Positions 26,075 to 34,317 of a stretch of 64,000 nt of DNA are shown piece by piece. How positions within the stretch are numbered: position 1 is the first letter of the stretch; each line of letters starts with the position of its first letter. The DNA is from UBA6136 sp964386975 (GTDB taxonomy: Bacteria > Pseudomonadota > Gammaproteobacteria > Methylococcales > Methylococcaceae), in assembly GCA_964386975.1 (NCBI GenBank), contig CAYLUS010000004.1, positions 22,637 through 86,636 of the forward strand. The letters run 5' to 3'. The notes under the pieces were generated by a model. The model was not told the origin of the DNA. It saw only the letters and a list, made by a program, of their open reading frames with translations, and ran no database searches. The translations under genes were made by a program, and so were the position numbers.

Positions 26075-26281
26075 GACATAAGTATTGCATGTCACTCGAC
26101 CCAAATCGAATAAGGATTTCTTATCGTTCTGATAGCATCTAAATGATGTTTGCCCGTATGCAGTCGCGATCCTTCAGGCCGTGAACACGTTTTGGCGTTC
26201 GACTTTCAGGGGCTCTCGAATTATCATAGGTGTCATTTTGCCCCTCAGGCCCTTAAAGCTGGACCCGTCATGGAAGCATCG

Positions 26282-26503
26282 ATGACTGAAGTGTTGTTGT
26301 CAGGACTGAAGCTCATGCTCATCGGCATGGGTATCGTGTTTCTGTTCCTGGCGCTTTTGGTCTGGATTATCAATGTGACCGCCAGACTGGTGAATACCTT
26401 CCAGCCGGTCCAGGAGGCATCGAGCGCTCCCAAGGCCAGCGTTGAAACGGATGAGGCTGAACTGGTCGCGGTGATCTCGGCCGCCCTCCGGCGCTCCCGC
26501 TAG
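26282..26503 (+). CDS. oadG: Oxaloacetate decarboxylase gamma subunit
   Basis: Small membrane subunit that holds the alpha and beta subunits of the Na+-pumping oxaloacetate decarboxylase together; 73 residues. It has one N-terminal transmembrane helix (LMLIGMGIVFLFLALLVWII in two pieces LMLIGMGIVF and LFLALLVWII), a short linker and an acidic, then basic, C-terminus. The ATG at 26282 follows GGAAG and matches the family start; an ATG at 26270 would add four residues. It is the first gene of oadG-oadA-oadB. Confidence 0.88.
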   Translation: MTEVLLSGLKLMLIGMGIVFLFLALLVWIINVTARLVNTFQPVQEASSAPKASVETDEAELVAVISAALRRSR

Positions 26504-26555
26504 TTGCGGCTGTTCGCGGACGGAAACAAGCTGAACGACACAAGGAACCGAAACT

Positions 26556-28334
26556 ATGGCTAAACCATTGGGAATTACGGATGTAGTGCTGCGCGACGCG
26601 CATCAGTCGCTTCTGGCTACCCGTCTTCGCATTGATGACATGCTGCCGATTTGCCCGAAACTCGACAAAGTCGGGTTCTGGTCACTGGAGGCATGGGGCG
26701 GAGCCACCTTCGATGCCTGTATCCGTTATCTCGGCGAAGACCCATGGGATCGCCTTCGCCAGTTGAAAAAGGCCCTTCCCAAAACGCCCCTGCAAATGCT
26801 GCTTCGGGGGCAAAATCTTCTGGGTTACCGGCACTATGCCGACGATGTGGTCGACAAATTTGTCGAGCGTTCGGCCGCCAACGGGGTCGATGTCTTCAGG
26901 ATCTTTGACGCCCTCAACGATCCCCGCAATTTTGAGCGGGCAATCAAGGCGACCCTGGCTCAGGGCAAGCATGCCCAAGGCACCATCTCCTATACGGTGA
27001 GCCCGGTTCATACCATCGACATGTGGGTGGATCTGGCCAAGCGCCTGGAAGACATGGGTTCCAACTCCATCGCCATCAAGGACATGGCGGGACTTTTGAA
27101 GCCCTATGATGCTTTTGAGCTGGTCAGCCGCCTCAAGAAGGCGGTCGCCGTGCCGATCCACATGCAATGCCATGCGACCACGGGACTGAGCACCTCCACC
27201 ATCATCAAGGCGGCCGAAGCCGGCATCGACAATGTCGATACCGCCATCTCCTCCATGAGCATGACCTATGGGCACAGCGCCACCGAGGCGGTGGTCGCGG
27301 CCCTTGAAGGGCAGGACCGGGACACCGGACTCAACCTCCAGTTGCTGGAGGAAATTGCCGATTATTTCCGCGAGGTCCGGAAGAAATACGCCAAATTTGA
27401 AGGCAGTCTTAGGGGCGTCGACAGCCGCATTCTGGTGGCGCAGGTACCCGGCGGCATGCTGACCAACATGGAAAGCCAGCTCAAGGAGCAGGGCGCGTTG
27501 GATCGCTTTGATGCCGTGCTCAGTGAAATCCCCAAGGTCCGCAAGGACCTCGGCTACATCCCCCTGGTGACGCCGACCTCGCAGATTGTGGGCAGTCAGG
27601 CCGTCATCAACGTGCTGATGGGGGAGCGCTACAAGAACATCACCAAGGAAACCCAGGGCATCCTCCGTGGTGAATACGGGGCGACGCCGGCAGCGGTCAG
27701 CAAGACCCTTCAAAAGCGGGTGCTTGGGACCGACAAGCCGACCACCTGCCGCCCTGCGGACCTGATTGAGCCGGAACTTGAAAAACTGACCGAGGAACTG
27801 AAGCGCATGGCCAAAAAGGAAGGGGTCAAGCTCGCCAAGTCGGAAATCGACGATGTGCTGAGCTATGCCCTGTTCCCGCAGATCGGCTTCAAATTTCTTC
27901 AGAACCGGGGTAACCCGGCCGCCTTCGAGCCCGTACCGTCCGCCGCGGATGCAGCGCCGGTCGCGGCCGTCGGTGACCTTGATGTGACCGTGAATGGCCG
28001 GCGTTTCCGCGTCGAGATGCCGGGCGAGGGCGTCTTGTCCGTCAATGGTCGCAATTACAAGGTGCAGGTGGACCCTGCCGGAACGGCGACGTCGGTTGCA
28101 GCGCCAGCGGCCAAGGGCGAAGGCGAGATTGTCAAAGCACCGATGGCCGGCCATATCCTCAGGATTAATGTGGCAGAGGGGCAGCATGTCGAGCCGAGCG
28201 CGGTGGTCATCGTCATGGAGGCCATGAAGATGGAGACCGAGATTCGTACCCGCGCGGGTGGCATCGTCTCCAAGCTGGCCGTGAAGGTCGGCGATACGGT
28301 CGCCTCCCAGGACAACCTCCTGATTCTGGAGTAA
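26556..28334 (+). CDS. oadA: Oxaloacetate decarboxylase alpha subunit (biotin-dependent)
   Basis: Carboxyltransferase subunit that moves CO2 from oxaloacetate to biotin; 592 residues. The N-terminal TIM barrel starts ITDVVLRDAHQSLLATR and has RIFDALND and the metal-binding HMQCHATTGLS. A conserved PYC/OADA domain follows. After an Ala/Pro-rich linker (about 455-530) the C-terminal biotinyl domain carries the VMEAMKMETEI lysine. It lies between oadG and oadB, which makes a decarboxylase pump more likely than pyruvate carboxylase. Confidence 0.95.
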   Translation: MAKPLGITDVVLRDAHQSLLATRLRIDDMLPICPKLDKVGFWSLEAWGGATFDACIRYLGEDPWDRLRQLKKALPKTPLQMLLRGQNLLGYRHYADDVVDKFVERSAANGVDVFRIFDALNDPRNFERAIKATLAQGKHAQGTISYTVSPVHTIDMWVDLAKRLEDMGSNSIAIKDMAGLLKPYDAFELVSRLKKAVAVPIHMQCHATTGLSTSTIIKAAEAGIDNVDTAISSMSMTYGHSATEAVVAALEGQDRDTGLNLQLLEEIADYFREVRKKYAKFEGSLRGVDSRILVAQVPGGMLTNMESQLKEQGALDRFDAVLSEIPKVRKDLGYIPLVTPTSQIVGSQAVINVLMGERYKNITKETQGILRGEYGATPAAVSKTLQKRVLGTDKPTTCRPADLIEPELEKLTEELKRMAKKEGVKLAKSEIDDVLSYALFPQIGFKFLQNRGNPAAFEPVPSAADAAPVAAVGDLDVTVNGRRFRVEMPGEGVLSVNGRNYKVQVDPAGTATSVAAPAAKGEGEIVKAPMAGHILRINVAEGQHVEPSAVVIVMEAMKMETEIRTRAGGIVSKLAVKVGDTVASQDNLLILE

Positions 28335-28341
28335 GAACACC

Positions 28342-29472
28342 ATGGACGGATTGATGCAGCTTTGGGCCAGCACCGGCATCTCGAACTTCCAAGCCGATCA
28401 GGCGGTGATGATGTCAGTCGGCTTTGGCCTGCTGTACCTTGCGATCAAGAAGGAGTTTGAGCCCCTGCTACTGCTGCCCATCGGCTTTGGCGCCGTGCTC
28501 AGCAACATCCCGGTGGCCGGGATTGCCAGCGAGGGCGGCCTTCTGGCCTACCTGTATCTGGGCATCAAGTCCGGTTTGTTCCCGCTACTGATCTTCATGG
28601 GCGTTGGGGCGATGACCGACTTTGGCCCGATGCTCGCTAACCCCAAAACCCTGCTTCTGGGAGCGGCGGCCCAGTTCGGCATTTTTGGAACTCTCTTTGG
28701 GGCGCTGGCGCTGAATTTGGTGCCGGGTATGGATTTCAGCTTCAAGGACGCTGCGGCCATTGCCATTATTGGCGGGGCGGATGGTCCGACCTCCATCTAT
28801 GTAGCATCCAAGCTTGCTCCCGAGCTTTTGGGCGCGATTGCGGTTGCAGCCTATTCCTACATGGCGCTGGTCCCCCTGATCCAGCCGCCCATCATGCGGG
28901 CCCTGACCTCGAAAGAGGAGCGCCTGATTGAGATGGCCCAGTTGCGTCATGTCAGTCGTCTGGAAAAGATCATCTTTCCGGCGGTGCTGCTGATTCTGAC
29001 GGCGATGCTGCTGCCCTCGGCAGCCCCCCTGATCGGCATGTTCTGCCTTGGCAATCTGATCCGTGAATGTGGGGTGGTCGACCGCCTCAGCAAGACCGCG
29101 CAGAATGAGCTCATCAATGTCGTCACCATATTCCTGGGTCTGGCCGTTGGCTCCAAACTGAGTGCGGACCAGTTCTTAAGGCCAGAGACGCTGGGGATTC
29201 TCGTTCTTGGGGCGATGGCCTTCAGTTTCGGAACGGCGTCCGGCGTGCTGATGGCCAAGCTCATGAATGTCGTGACTCCCAACAACAAGATCAATCCGCT
29301 GATCGGCGCCGCCGGCGTGTCGGCGGTGCCGATGTCGGCCCGTGTTGCCAACAAGATCGGTCAGGAATCCAACCCCCACAACTTCCTCCTGATGCATGCC
29401 ATGGGACCGAATGTTGCCGGCGTCATCGGTTCGGCTGTGGCGGCTGGTGTCTTGCTCGCTCTGGTCCAGTAG
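28342..29472 (+). CDS. oadB: Oxaloacetate decarboxylase beta subunit (Na+ pump)
   Basis: Polytopic membrane subunit that decarboxylates carboxybiotin and exports Na+; 376 residues. About nine hydrophobic helices are visible. The family's GGADGPTSIYVASKLAP region carries the key Asp, and NPHNFLLMHAMGPNVAGVIGSA closes the protein. It follows oadA after 7 bases. The complete oadGAB set supports a sodium-motive role in citrate, malate or pyruvate metabolism. Confidence 0.94.
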   Translation: MDGLMQLWASTGISNFQADQAVMMSVGFGLLYLAIKKEFEPLLLLPIGFGAVLSNIPVAGIASEGGLLAYLYLGIKSGLFPLLIFMGVGAMTDFGPMLANPKTLLLGAAAQFGIFGTLFGALALNLVPGMDFSFKDAAAIAIIGGADGPTSIYVASKLAPELLGAIAVAAYSYMALVPLIQPPIMRALTSKEERLIEMAQLRHVSRLEKIIFPAVLLILTAMLLPSAAPLIGMFCLGNLIRECGVVDRLSKTAQNELINVVTIFLGLAVGSKLSADQFLRPETLGILVLGAMAFSFGTASGVLMAKLMNVVTPNNKINPLIGAAGVSAVPMSARVANKIGQESNPHNFLLMHAMGPNVAGVIGSAVAAGVLLALVQ

Positions 29473-29508
29473 CGGCCGGCGGCCTGACGGTCGCTCTTTA
29501 CTCACGTC

Positions 29509-30594
29509 ATGAAGATCCTGCACGTCGAAGGGGGGCGCAACTTCTATGGCGGTGCGCACCAGATCCTTTTGCTCATGCAGGGCCTCAAGGCACGAGGCAT
29601 TACCAATCAGCTGGCCTGTCGTCCGGGGAGCGAGCTGGCCGCCGTGTCTTCGCCTTATGCGGAGGTGTTCCCAACCGCGATGGCCGGTGACCTCGACGTG
29701 GGCTTGATTGTCCGGCTCTTGTCTCTTATTCGCAGCGCCCGACCCGATCTCGTCCACCTCCACAGCCGCATTGGGGCCGATGTCATGGGCGGCATTGCCT
29801 GCCGACTGACGGGTGTCCCCGTGGTCCACTCCCGGCGGCAGGATAATCCGGAAAGCCGTGTGGCAGTCGCACTCAAATACCGGCTGCACGATCGGGTCAT
29901 CGCCATCTCCGATGCCATTGGTCGGATCCTACTCGAAGAGGGCCTGCCACCCCAGAAACTGCACTGTGTGCGGGATGCCATCGAGATTCCGCCGCGGGTC
30001 GAGATCCCCGAGCGGGCCTGGTTCAATGACACTTTCAAGGTTCCGGAGGAGGGGCTTGCGCTCGGCGTCATCGCCCAGCTCATTCAGCGCAAGGGGCATC
30101 AGGTGCTTCTTGAGGCGATGCCACCGATTGTGGCGCGATGGCCCGATATCCGGCTCTTCTTTTTCGGCAAGGGTCCGATGGAAGCCGCACTCCGTGATGA
30201 GATCGCCCAGCGTGGGCTTGGGCAACAGGTGCAGATGGTCGGATTTCGCGAGGATCTGGAGCGCATCCTTCCCTGTCTGGACCTGGTGATCCACCCGGCC
30301 CTCCGTGAGGGCATGGGCGTTTCTCTGCTTCAGGCCTCGGCGGCCGAGGTGCCGATCGTGGCCTCGGCAGTCGGGGGTATCCCGGAGGCGGTCCGGGACG
30401 GGGAAACGGGCCTTCTGGTGCCTCCAAACCAGCCACAGGCGTTGTCCCTGGCCATGGCCTCGCTGCTGGAGGATCCGATGCGCCGGCGCGCGATGGGCCG
30501 GGCCGGGCGGTCCTGGGTGGAGCGCGCCTTTTGCGCGGATCTCATGGTCGAAGGAAATCTTCAGGTTTACCAGGAGCTTCTTAAGTCCCGTTAA
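29509..30594 (+). CDS. Glycosyltransferase family 4 protein
   Basis: GT-B fold glycosyltransferase, 361 residues. The N-terminal Rossmann domain has the glycine loop GGRNFYGGAHQILLLMQGL and HLHSRIGADVMGG. The C-terminal GT1 domain has IAQLIQRKGHQVLLEA, FFGKGPMEAAL and the nucleotide-sugar EX7E region beginning HPALREGMGVSLLQASA. It stands 36 bases after oadB and is convergent with the ABC genes. Acceptor and sugar cannot be read from the sequence; a surface polysaccharide or LPS role is plausible. Confidence 0.85.
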   Translation: MKILHVEGGRNFYGGAHQILLLMQGLKARGITNQLACRPGSELAAVSSPYAEVFPTAMAGDLDVGLIVRLLSLIRSARPDLVHLHSRIGADVMGGIACRLTGVPVVHSRRQDNPESRVAVALKYRLHDRVIAISDAIGRILLEEGLPPQKLHCVRDAIEIPPRVEIPERAWFNDTFKVPEEGLALGVIAQLIQRKGHQVLLEAMPPIVARWPDIRLFFFGKGPMEAALRDEIAQRGLGQQVQMVGFREDLERILPCLDLVIHPALREGMGVSLLQASAAEVPIVASAVGGIPEAVRDGETGLLVPPNQPQALSLAMASLLEDPMRRRAMGRAGRSWVERAFCADLMVEGNLQVYQELLKSR

Positions 30595-30619
30595 GCCTTT
30601 TCTTTGCAGGTCAATGACC

Positions 30620-31342
30620 CTAGATCAATGGAGCGAGCGCGGGATGTTGGCGAAGCAATTGCGATTTGAATGCCTGGATGGCTTCAGCGCTCCGCTGACC
30701 TCGCGGGATCTCAATCGCTGCGTTGCAGAGGATTTTCGCCGGTGAGCTTGAGAGAAACACGACCCGGTCCCCCAGTTCCAGCGCCTCGTCCAAATCATGG
30801 GTCACATAGAGGACCGTGTGCGGTCGTGCTTGCCACAGATCGAGGGTCAGGGTTCGAATCGTTCGCGCCGTGGGCGCATCCAGGGAGACCAGCGGTTCGT
30901 CCATGAGGAGCAGATCCGGATGGACAGCAAAGGCACGCACCAACGCCACCCGTCGACGCATGCCCACGGACAGACGCTCGGGATAGTGATCCCGGAACGC
31001 CCAGAGTCCGACGGTTTCCAGTAGGGTTTGTGCATCCAGAGCCTCCCCGGGGGTCGGGAGACACAGACAGATGTTTTCGAGGACCGTCCGCCAGGGCAGT
31101 AGTCTAGGGTTCTGAAAGACATAACCGACCCGTCCGTCGCCCTTTGCCGTGGCCTCAATGCCGATGTGGCCCGTATCCGCGCATTCAAGGCCTGCGATCA
31201 GATTCAAAAGCGTGGTCTTGCCGCTGCCGGAGGCGCCGAACAGGCAGACAAACTGGTTGGCGGCGATCTCCAGATCAATCGAATCAAGCACCGGACGCCC
31301 TGCAAACTCTTTGCTCAGGTTTCGGATCGAGACAGCCGTCAT
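30620..31342 (-). CDS. ABC transporter ATP-binding protein (NitT/TauT type)
   Basis: A 240-residue ABC ATPase from the ATG at 31342, which overlaps the permease stop (ATGA). Walker A is GASGSGKTT, the Q-loop follows VFQNPRLLPW, the signature is the degenerate RLSVGMRRRV, Walker B is LLLMDEPLVSLD and the H-loop is YVTHDLDEA. The subfamily resembles importers of nitrate, sulfonates, riboflavin or pyrimidine precursors. No substrate-binding protein gene is adjacent, so the substrate cannot be assigned. Confidence 0.88.
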   Translation of the reverse strand: MTAVSIRNLSKEFAGRPVLDSIDLEIAANQFVCLFGASGSGKTTLLNLIAGLECADTGHIGIEATAKGDGRVGYVFQNPRLLPWRTVLENICLCLPTPGEALDAQTLLETVGLWAFRDHYPERLSVGMRRRVALVRAFAVHPDLLLMDEPLVSLDAPTARTIRTLTLDLWQARPHTVLYVTHDLDEALELGDRVVFLSSSPAKILCNAAIEIPRGQRSAEAIQAFKSQLLRQHPALAPLI

Positions 31343-32106
31343 CGACGCCACCTTTGCGCCCTGGCATCCAGCGGTCGAATGAGTAGCCACTCGATCGTCT
31401 GAACCACGACGATGAAGGCCAGCGAGTAAGCGAGGATCCTCGCCACATCAAACGTCTGAAAATAGAGGTGGAGCTGGTAGCCCATGCCGTTGCTACGACC
31501 GAGCAGCTCCACCACCAGAATGATTTTCCAGATCAGGGCAATTCCGGTCCGGGCCGCAGTCAGGGCATAAGGGAAGAGTGCCGGGCCGATGACGTGGCGG
31601 AAGGTTTTGATGCGCCCGAATCGATAGACTCGGGCCATTTCCAGCAAGTCCCGGCTGAGATGGCGCGTGCCCTCGCGCAAGGTCACGACCACGTTTGGCA
31701 GTTTGTTGAGTACCACCGCGGTGATGGCAGCGATTTCATTGAGCCCCAACCACACATAGCAGAGGATGATGGTCACCAGGGCCGGGACGTTGAGGCTGAT
31801 GATGACCCAGCTGTCAAAAAAACGGTCGGCGCGCGGGAATAGGCCCAGAACAATACCGATCAAACTGCCAAGGCTCATGGCAATCAGGAAGCTGACGAGG
31901 AGCCTTAACAGCGTCACGCCAAGATGAAAGGGCAGCTTTCCCCCTTCACATTCCCGGATCAGAACCTCAAATACCCGCTCTGGGGCAGGCAGGAGGTTTG
32001 AATGGGCCCAAATAGCCAGCAGCTGCCAGATCAGAAGCAGAACCAGCATAGAAACCAGCGGCATGCTTCGTTTCAGCAGTGCGCGCATGGTCTGATCAAC
32101 GCTCAC
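31339..32106 (-). CDS. ABC transporter permease (NitT/TauT type)
   Basis: Inner-membrane permease with about six helices, 255 residues. The EAA loop appears as EMARVYRFGRIKTFRHVIGPALFP, quoted in parts EMARVYRFGRIKTF and HVIGPALFP, which contacts the ATPase. The start is a GTG that overlaps the mtaB stop by 4 bases (GTGA), and its own stop overlaps the ATPase start. The three genes mtaB, permease and ATPase are thus tightly packed, although the functional link to a tRNA enzyme is unclear. Confidence 0.87.
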   Translation of the reverse strand: MSVDQTMRALLKRSMPLVSMLVLLLIWQLLAIWAHSNLLPAPERVFEVLIRECEGGKLPFHLGVTLLRLLVSFLIAMSLGSLIGIVLGLFPRADRFFDSWVIISLNVPALVTIILCYVWLGLNEIAAITAVVLNKLPNVVVTLREGTRHLSRDLLEMARVYRFGRIKTFRHVIGPALFPYALTAARTGIALIWKIILVVELLGRSNGMGYQLHLYFQTFDVARILAYSLAFIVVVQTIEWLLIRPLDARAQRWRR

Positions 32107-33407
32107 TGCATCAAGGGTGGCAAGCGACCCTCAATGACGCCCGTCTCCTCCGAGAGCATCATCAGCGTGGTCGGATGAACCTTGAAACTCAGCGCCTGTG
32201 CGTGCGCGGGGGTGGTCTTGAGGGCAACCTTCAGGTAATTCGGGGTGTAGCCCTGGACCACACTCAGGGTTTCTGAAAGCGCTCGCGCCCCTTCAAACAG
32301 CACCGGCAGGGTCTGGCCGATAAAGCGCTGGGCATAGCGTTGCTTGAGGGTTTCTCCCAGTGCCATCAGCGCATGAACCCGTGCCTGCCGGACCCGGCTA
32401 TCCACCGGATCAGAAAAATGGGCGGCGGCGGTCCCCTGCCGGGGGGAAAAGCTGAACACATGCACGTGGCTGAATGCCATGCGCTCGAAGAGGGTCAGGG
32501 TTTCCTGCCACTCCTCGTCGGTTTCCCCGGGAAATCCCACAATCACGTCGGTGGTCAGATTGATCTCAGGAAGGGTCTCCCGAAGCCGATGGAGGAGATC
32601 CCGGATGTCATCCGGTCCAGACCGTCTTGCCATGCGTTTGAGCACGGAGGCGGAACCGCTCTGAATGGGTAGGTGCAGATGCGGCATCAGTCGCTGGTTT
32701 TGAAACAGGCTGAAAAAATGCGGCGGAATATCCCAGGGTTCGAGGGATCCGAGCCGGATTCTCGGGATGGAGGTCCGGGCAAGAATGGCCTCGATGAGGT
32801 CGGTCAGGGTGCAACCAAGGTCGCTGCCATAGCCGCCGAGATGAACGCCGGTGAGAACCACCTCAACCAACCCGGCCTGATGGTGCTGATTGATTTCATC
32901 AATGATCGCCTCGACAGTCCGGCTGCGCTCCTCGCCCCGGGCAACCGTGACGATGCAGTAGGTGCAGCGGTGGCGGCAACCATCCTGAACTTTGACGAAC
33001 GCCCGGTGCCTGCCAAGCTGAAACAGGGCGTTCGCCTCAGGGCCTTTGGCGGCCGCTGGCATGGCGTGGATCGCGAGCTGTTCCTGAACTATTTCCACCA
33101 GGCGATCCTTGTCCTTGTTGGCGACCACCAGATCAATCCCCAGGGTCTCCGCCTCGGACGGGTGAAGGCTCACATAACAGCCGCTGACAATGACGCGGGC
33201 ACCCGGGTTCTCACGAGTTGCTTTTCTGATCTGGTTGCGCGATTTCCGGACGGCATCCTGCGTGACGGCGCAGGAATTTAAGACCAGAAGGTCAGCGTCT
33301 GCGCCCTCGGGGACCACCTGATGGCCTTCAGCCTGAAACTCGAGGGCCCAGCGCTCGAGTTCGGCCTCATTCAGCCGGCAGCCGAGAGTTTTGAGCTGGA
33401 CCCGCAT
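32103..33407 (-). CDS. mtaB: tRNA t6A37 methylthiotransferase MtaB
   Basis: Radical-SAM enzyme converting t6A37 to ms2t6A37 in tRNA; 434 residues. The UPF0004 domain carries Cys in TLGCRLNEAE, NSCAVT and SGCYVSL for the auxiliary cluster. The radical-SAM motif is CRHRCTYC, followed by the typical RGEERSR. A TRAM domain closes the protein. CRHRCTYC and the opening LKTLGCRLNEAE separate it from MiaB. TsaD, which makes the t6A substrate, is encoded at the end of the window. Confidence 0.94.
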   Translation of the reverse strand: MRVQLKTLGCRLNEAELERWALEFQAEGHQVVPEGADADLLVLNSCAVTQDAVRKSRNQIRKATRENPGARVIVSGCYVSLHPSEAETLGIDLVVANKDKDRLVEIVQEQLAIHAMPAAAKGPEANALFQLGRHRAFVKVQDGCRHRCTYCIVTVARGEERSRTVEAIIDEINQHHQAGLVEVVLTGVHLGGYGSDLGCTLTDLIEAILARTSIPRIRLGSLEPWDIPPHFFSLFQNQRLMPHLHLPIQSGSASVLKRMARRSGPDDIRDLLHRLRETLPEINLTTDVIVGFPGETDEEWQETLTLFERMAFSHVHVFSFSPRQGTAAAHFSDPVDSRVRQARVHALMALGETLKQRYAQRFIGQTLPVLFEGARALSETLSVVQGYTPNYLKVALKTTPAHAQALSFKVHPTTLMMLSEETGVIEGRLPPLMQ

Positions 33408-33423
33408 GGATCAGGACCGGCAT

Positions 33424-34239
33424 TCAGCCTTCAAGGCGCTTGAGGCTCAGGACATCCTGCATGTCGTAGAGTCCGGGGTTGCGTCCAGCCAACCAGCCGG
33501 CCGCCCGCATGGCACCCTTGGCAAAGGTCATGCGGCTGGAGGCCTTGTGGGTGATCTCGACCCGCTCGCCCTCATCGGCGAACATCACGGTATGTTCACC
33601 GACAATATCGCCGGCCCGGATGACCGAGAAGCCGATACTCTTGGGGTCTCTCTCGCCTGTATGTCCCTCTCGGCTGAAAACGCCATGGGTCTTGAGGTCT
33701 CGCCCGAGCGTCTCGGCAACCACTTCCGCCATGCGCAGCGCTGTTCCGGACGGGGCATCGACCTTATGGCGGTGATGGGCTTCGATGACTTCGATGTCGG
33801 TCTCATCACCGATGACCCGGGCGGCCACCTCCAGAAGCTTGAGACAGAGATTGACCCCGACGCTCATGTTGGGTGCGAGCACAACCGGGATTTCAAGTGA
33901 GGCCGCGTCAATCAGGCGTTTGTCGCTGTCGCTGAATCCCGTCGTGCCGATCACGATGGCTTTTTGATGCTGGCGACAGACCGACAGCGCCTGCAGAGAC
34001 GGTTCAGGCCGGGTGAAGTCCACCAGAACGTCAAAGTCTTGGGTCTTGGGATCAATATGGTCGCTGACCCGAAGGCCAATTGCCTGGAGGCCGGCAAGGC
34101 TCCCTGCATCCGTCCCGATCGCAGGGCTCCCAGGTCGCTCGATGGCGGCTGCAAGGCTCAGGTTTTCGGCTTGCTGGCAGGCCTGGATCAGCGCGTGGCC
34201 CATCCGGCCAGCCGCACCGTGAATGGCGACTTTGATCAT
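33424..34239 (-). CDS. dapB: 4-hydroxy-tetrahydrodipicolinate reductase
   Basis: NAD(P)H-dependent reductase of the lysine/DAP pathway; 271 residues. The Rossmann motif is VAIHGAAGRMGHALI, the domain crossing VIGTTGFSD, and the catalytic region HHRHKVDAPSGTAL holds the His and Lys of the family. It follows dnaJ on the minus strand with 78 bases between them that contain a 10-base-pair hairpin. dnaJ-dapB order is common in Gammaproteobacteria. Confidence 0.96.
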   Translation of the reverse strand: MIKVAIHGAAGRMGHALIQACQQAENLSLAAAIERPGSPAIGTDAGSLAGLQAIGLRVSDHIDPKTQDFDVLVDFTRPEPSLQALSVCRQHQKAIVIGTTGFSDSDKRLIDAASLEIPVVLAPNMSVGVNLCLKLLEVAARVIGDETDIEVIEAHHRHKVDAPSGTALRMAEVVAETLGRDLKTHGVFSREGHTGERDPKSIGFSVIRAGDIVGEHTVMFADEGERVEITHKASSRMTFAKGAMRAAGWLAGRNPGLYDMQDVLSLKRLEG

Positions 34240-34275
34240 CTTCGTGTGTATCCCGGGGGGGCGAATAGGGTGAAA

Positions 34276-34307
34276 GCTCAGGGAGTTCGAGTACCGGCTC
34301 CCTGAGC
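34276..34307 (-). terminator. Ten-base-pair hairpin between dnaJ and dapB
   Basis: GCTCAGGGAG/CTCCCTGAGC perfect stem with a 12-nt loop, 11 bases after the dnaJ stop. Only a short TTT follows on the minus strand, so read-through into dapB is likely; it may be an attenuating terminator. Confidence 0.5.
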
Positions 34308-34317
34308 GCTAAGGGTC

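Noticed and set aside
25762..26079. A 105-codon minus-strand frame starting SNFNGAPKRGAST
   Set aside because: It runs through a strong intrinsic terminator and then antisense to plsC. The sRNA reading explains the upstream part better.
26682..28379. A 565-codon open frame antisense to oadA
   Set aside because: It mirrors the codon pattern of oadA, a clear OadA with a biotin motif. The antisense protein has no family features and no ribosome binding site.
34276..34307. tRNA-like T-arm between dnaJ and dapB (GTTCGAGT)
   Set aside because: The loop is 12 nt and no other tRNA arms are found; it is a simple hairpin.
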